Positions 63,833-64,000 of a DNA stretch of 64,000 nucleotides are shown piece by piece (the stretch's first letter is position 1; each line of letters opens with the position of its first letter). A program made the position numbers and the translations under genes. The notes under the pieces are model-generated. The model saw nothing but the letters and a program-made list of their open reading frames with translations. It did not search any database and had not been told where the DNA came from. This DNA is from Sinosporangium album (lineage in GTDB: Bacteria > Actinomycetota > Actinomycetes > Streptosporangiales > Streptosporangiaceae). The stretch spans positions 1 through 64,000 of the forward strand of contig NZ_FNCN01000020.1 in assembly GCF_900100605.1 (NCBI RefSeq), in the 5' to 3' direction.

Positions 63833-64000
63833 TTAGCTGAGGTGGGCGACGCCCGCCACGGTCGCGGCGAACGTGATGGTCATGCTGTTGAGCGAGGGGT
63901 AGGCAGGGGTGCCGTCGACGGGGTCGCCGTCGACGTCAAGCACAGTGATGGCGGGCCGGTAGCCGAGCTGGTGGTTGATCGTCCACACCGCAGCGGGGAC
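63833..64000 (-). CDS. C-terminal part of an upstream tail protein
   Basis: Open from the window edge to TAA at 63835-63833; 55 residues starting VPAAVWTINHQLGYRPAIT, with LDVDGDPVDGTP and a final beta pair. The VWxINHQLGYRPxVT motif is typical of short virion proteins in the tail-fibre region. Continues outside the window. Confidence 0.65.
   Translation of the reverse strand, partial: VPAAVWTINHQLGYRPAITVLDVDGDPVDGTPAYPSLNSMTITFAATVAGVAHLS

Overview
The window is very GC-rich. GTG and TTG starts, ATGA/GTGA start-stop overlaps, Cys-rich mini-proteins, an XRE-TPR regulator and an SAV2177-type S-adenosyl methyltransferase all point to an actinomycete (Actinomycetota). Most of it is a large prophage or phage-like integrative element. 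No rRNA, complete canonical tRNA or CRISPR array was seen.

Layout. 1-9.5 kb: tyrosine integrase (1853-2884), a likely excisionase-type protein, an orphan HicB-like regulator, and a rightward train of small overlapping genes. 11.2-12.8 kb and 18.2-41.5 kb: leftward head genes. In transcription order these are a multi-HTH protein in the terminase-small position, terminase large subunit, HK97-type portal, a 2751-residue polyprotein (ADP-ribosyltransferase-like plus zincin plus many small beta-barrels), an IPT/TIG protein, a second zincin, a prohead protease fused to a 2H phosphoesterase and a kinase-like domain, the major capsid protein, an SNase-like protein and head-tail connector-like proteins. 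The head module is interrupted by rightward genes: a lipoprotein moron (20920-21528) and an island (12991-18195) carrying a UvrD-like helicase, a Ro60/TROVE protein and, just upstream of it, four tandem Y-RNA-like genes. 43-49.6 kb: leftward accessory genes (VRR-NUC, DUF4326, DUF5131/Gp37-Gp68, a YgiBC-like ATP-grasp/lipoprotein pair, small Zn proteins). 50-53 kb: a pentapeptide fragment, an IS630 remnant and a primase-polymerase-like replication protein. 53.8-56.3 kb: two secreted toxins, each followed by an internally duplicated immunity-like protein. 56.3-61.1 kb: SLOG-like protein, XRE regulator, methyltransferase, a cluster of perfect DNA hairpins and a broken TPR gene. 61.8-64 kb: leftward tail/fibre genes, the last running off the window.

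Three main signals. (1) Ro60 plus a tandem array of one minimal and three tRNA-mimicking Y RNAs, with a permuted Y-like hairpin in the Ro60 leader. (2) A set of four promoter sites (12.9, 36.9, 43.0 and 49.7 kb) sharing -35/-10 elements at 17-bp spacing and a CACTCAAA half-site; three carry the full 8-N13-8 inverted repeat, which looks like a phage regulon. (3) Two consecutive secreted-toxin/duplicated-immunity pairs (colicin E3-type RNase; DUF4258/DUF2283-type).

Caveat: at least seven genes are split by single frame shifts and one has an in-frame stop. These may be sequencing indels or real decay; such genes are marked individually.
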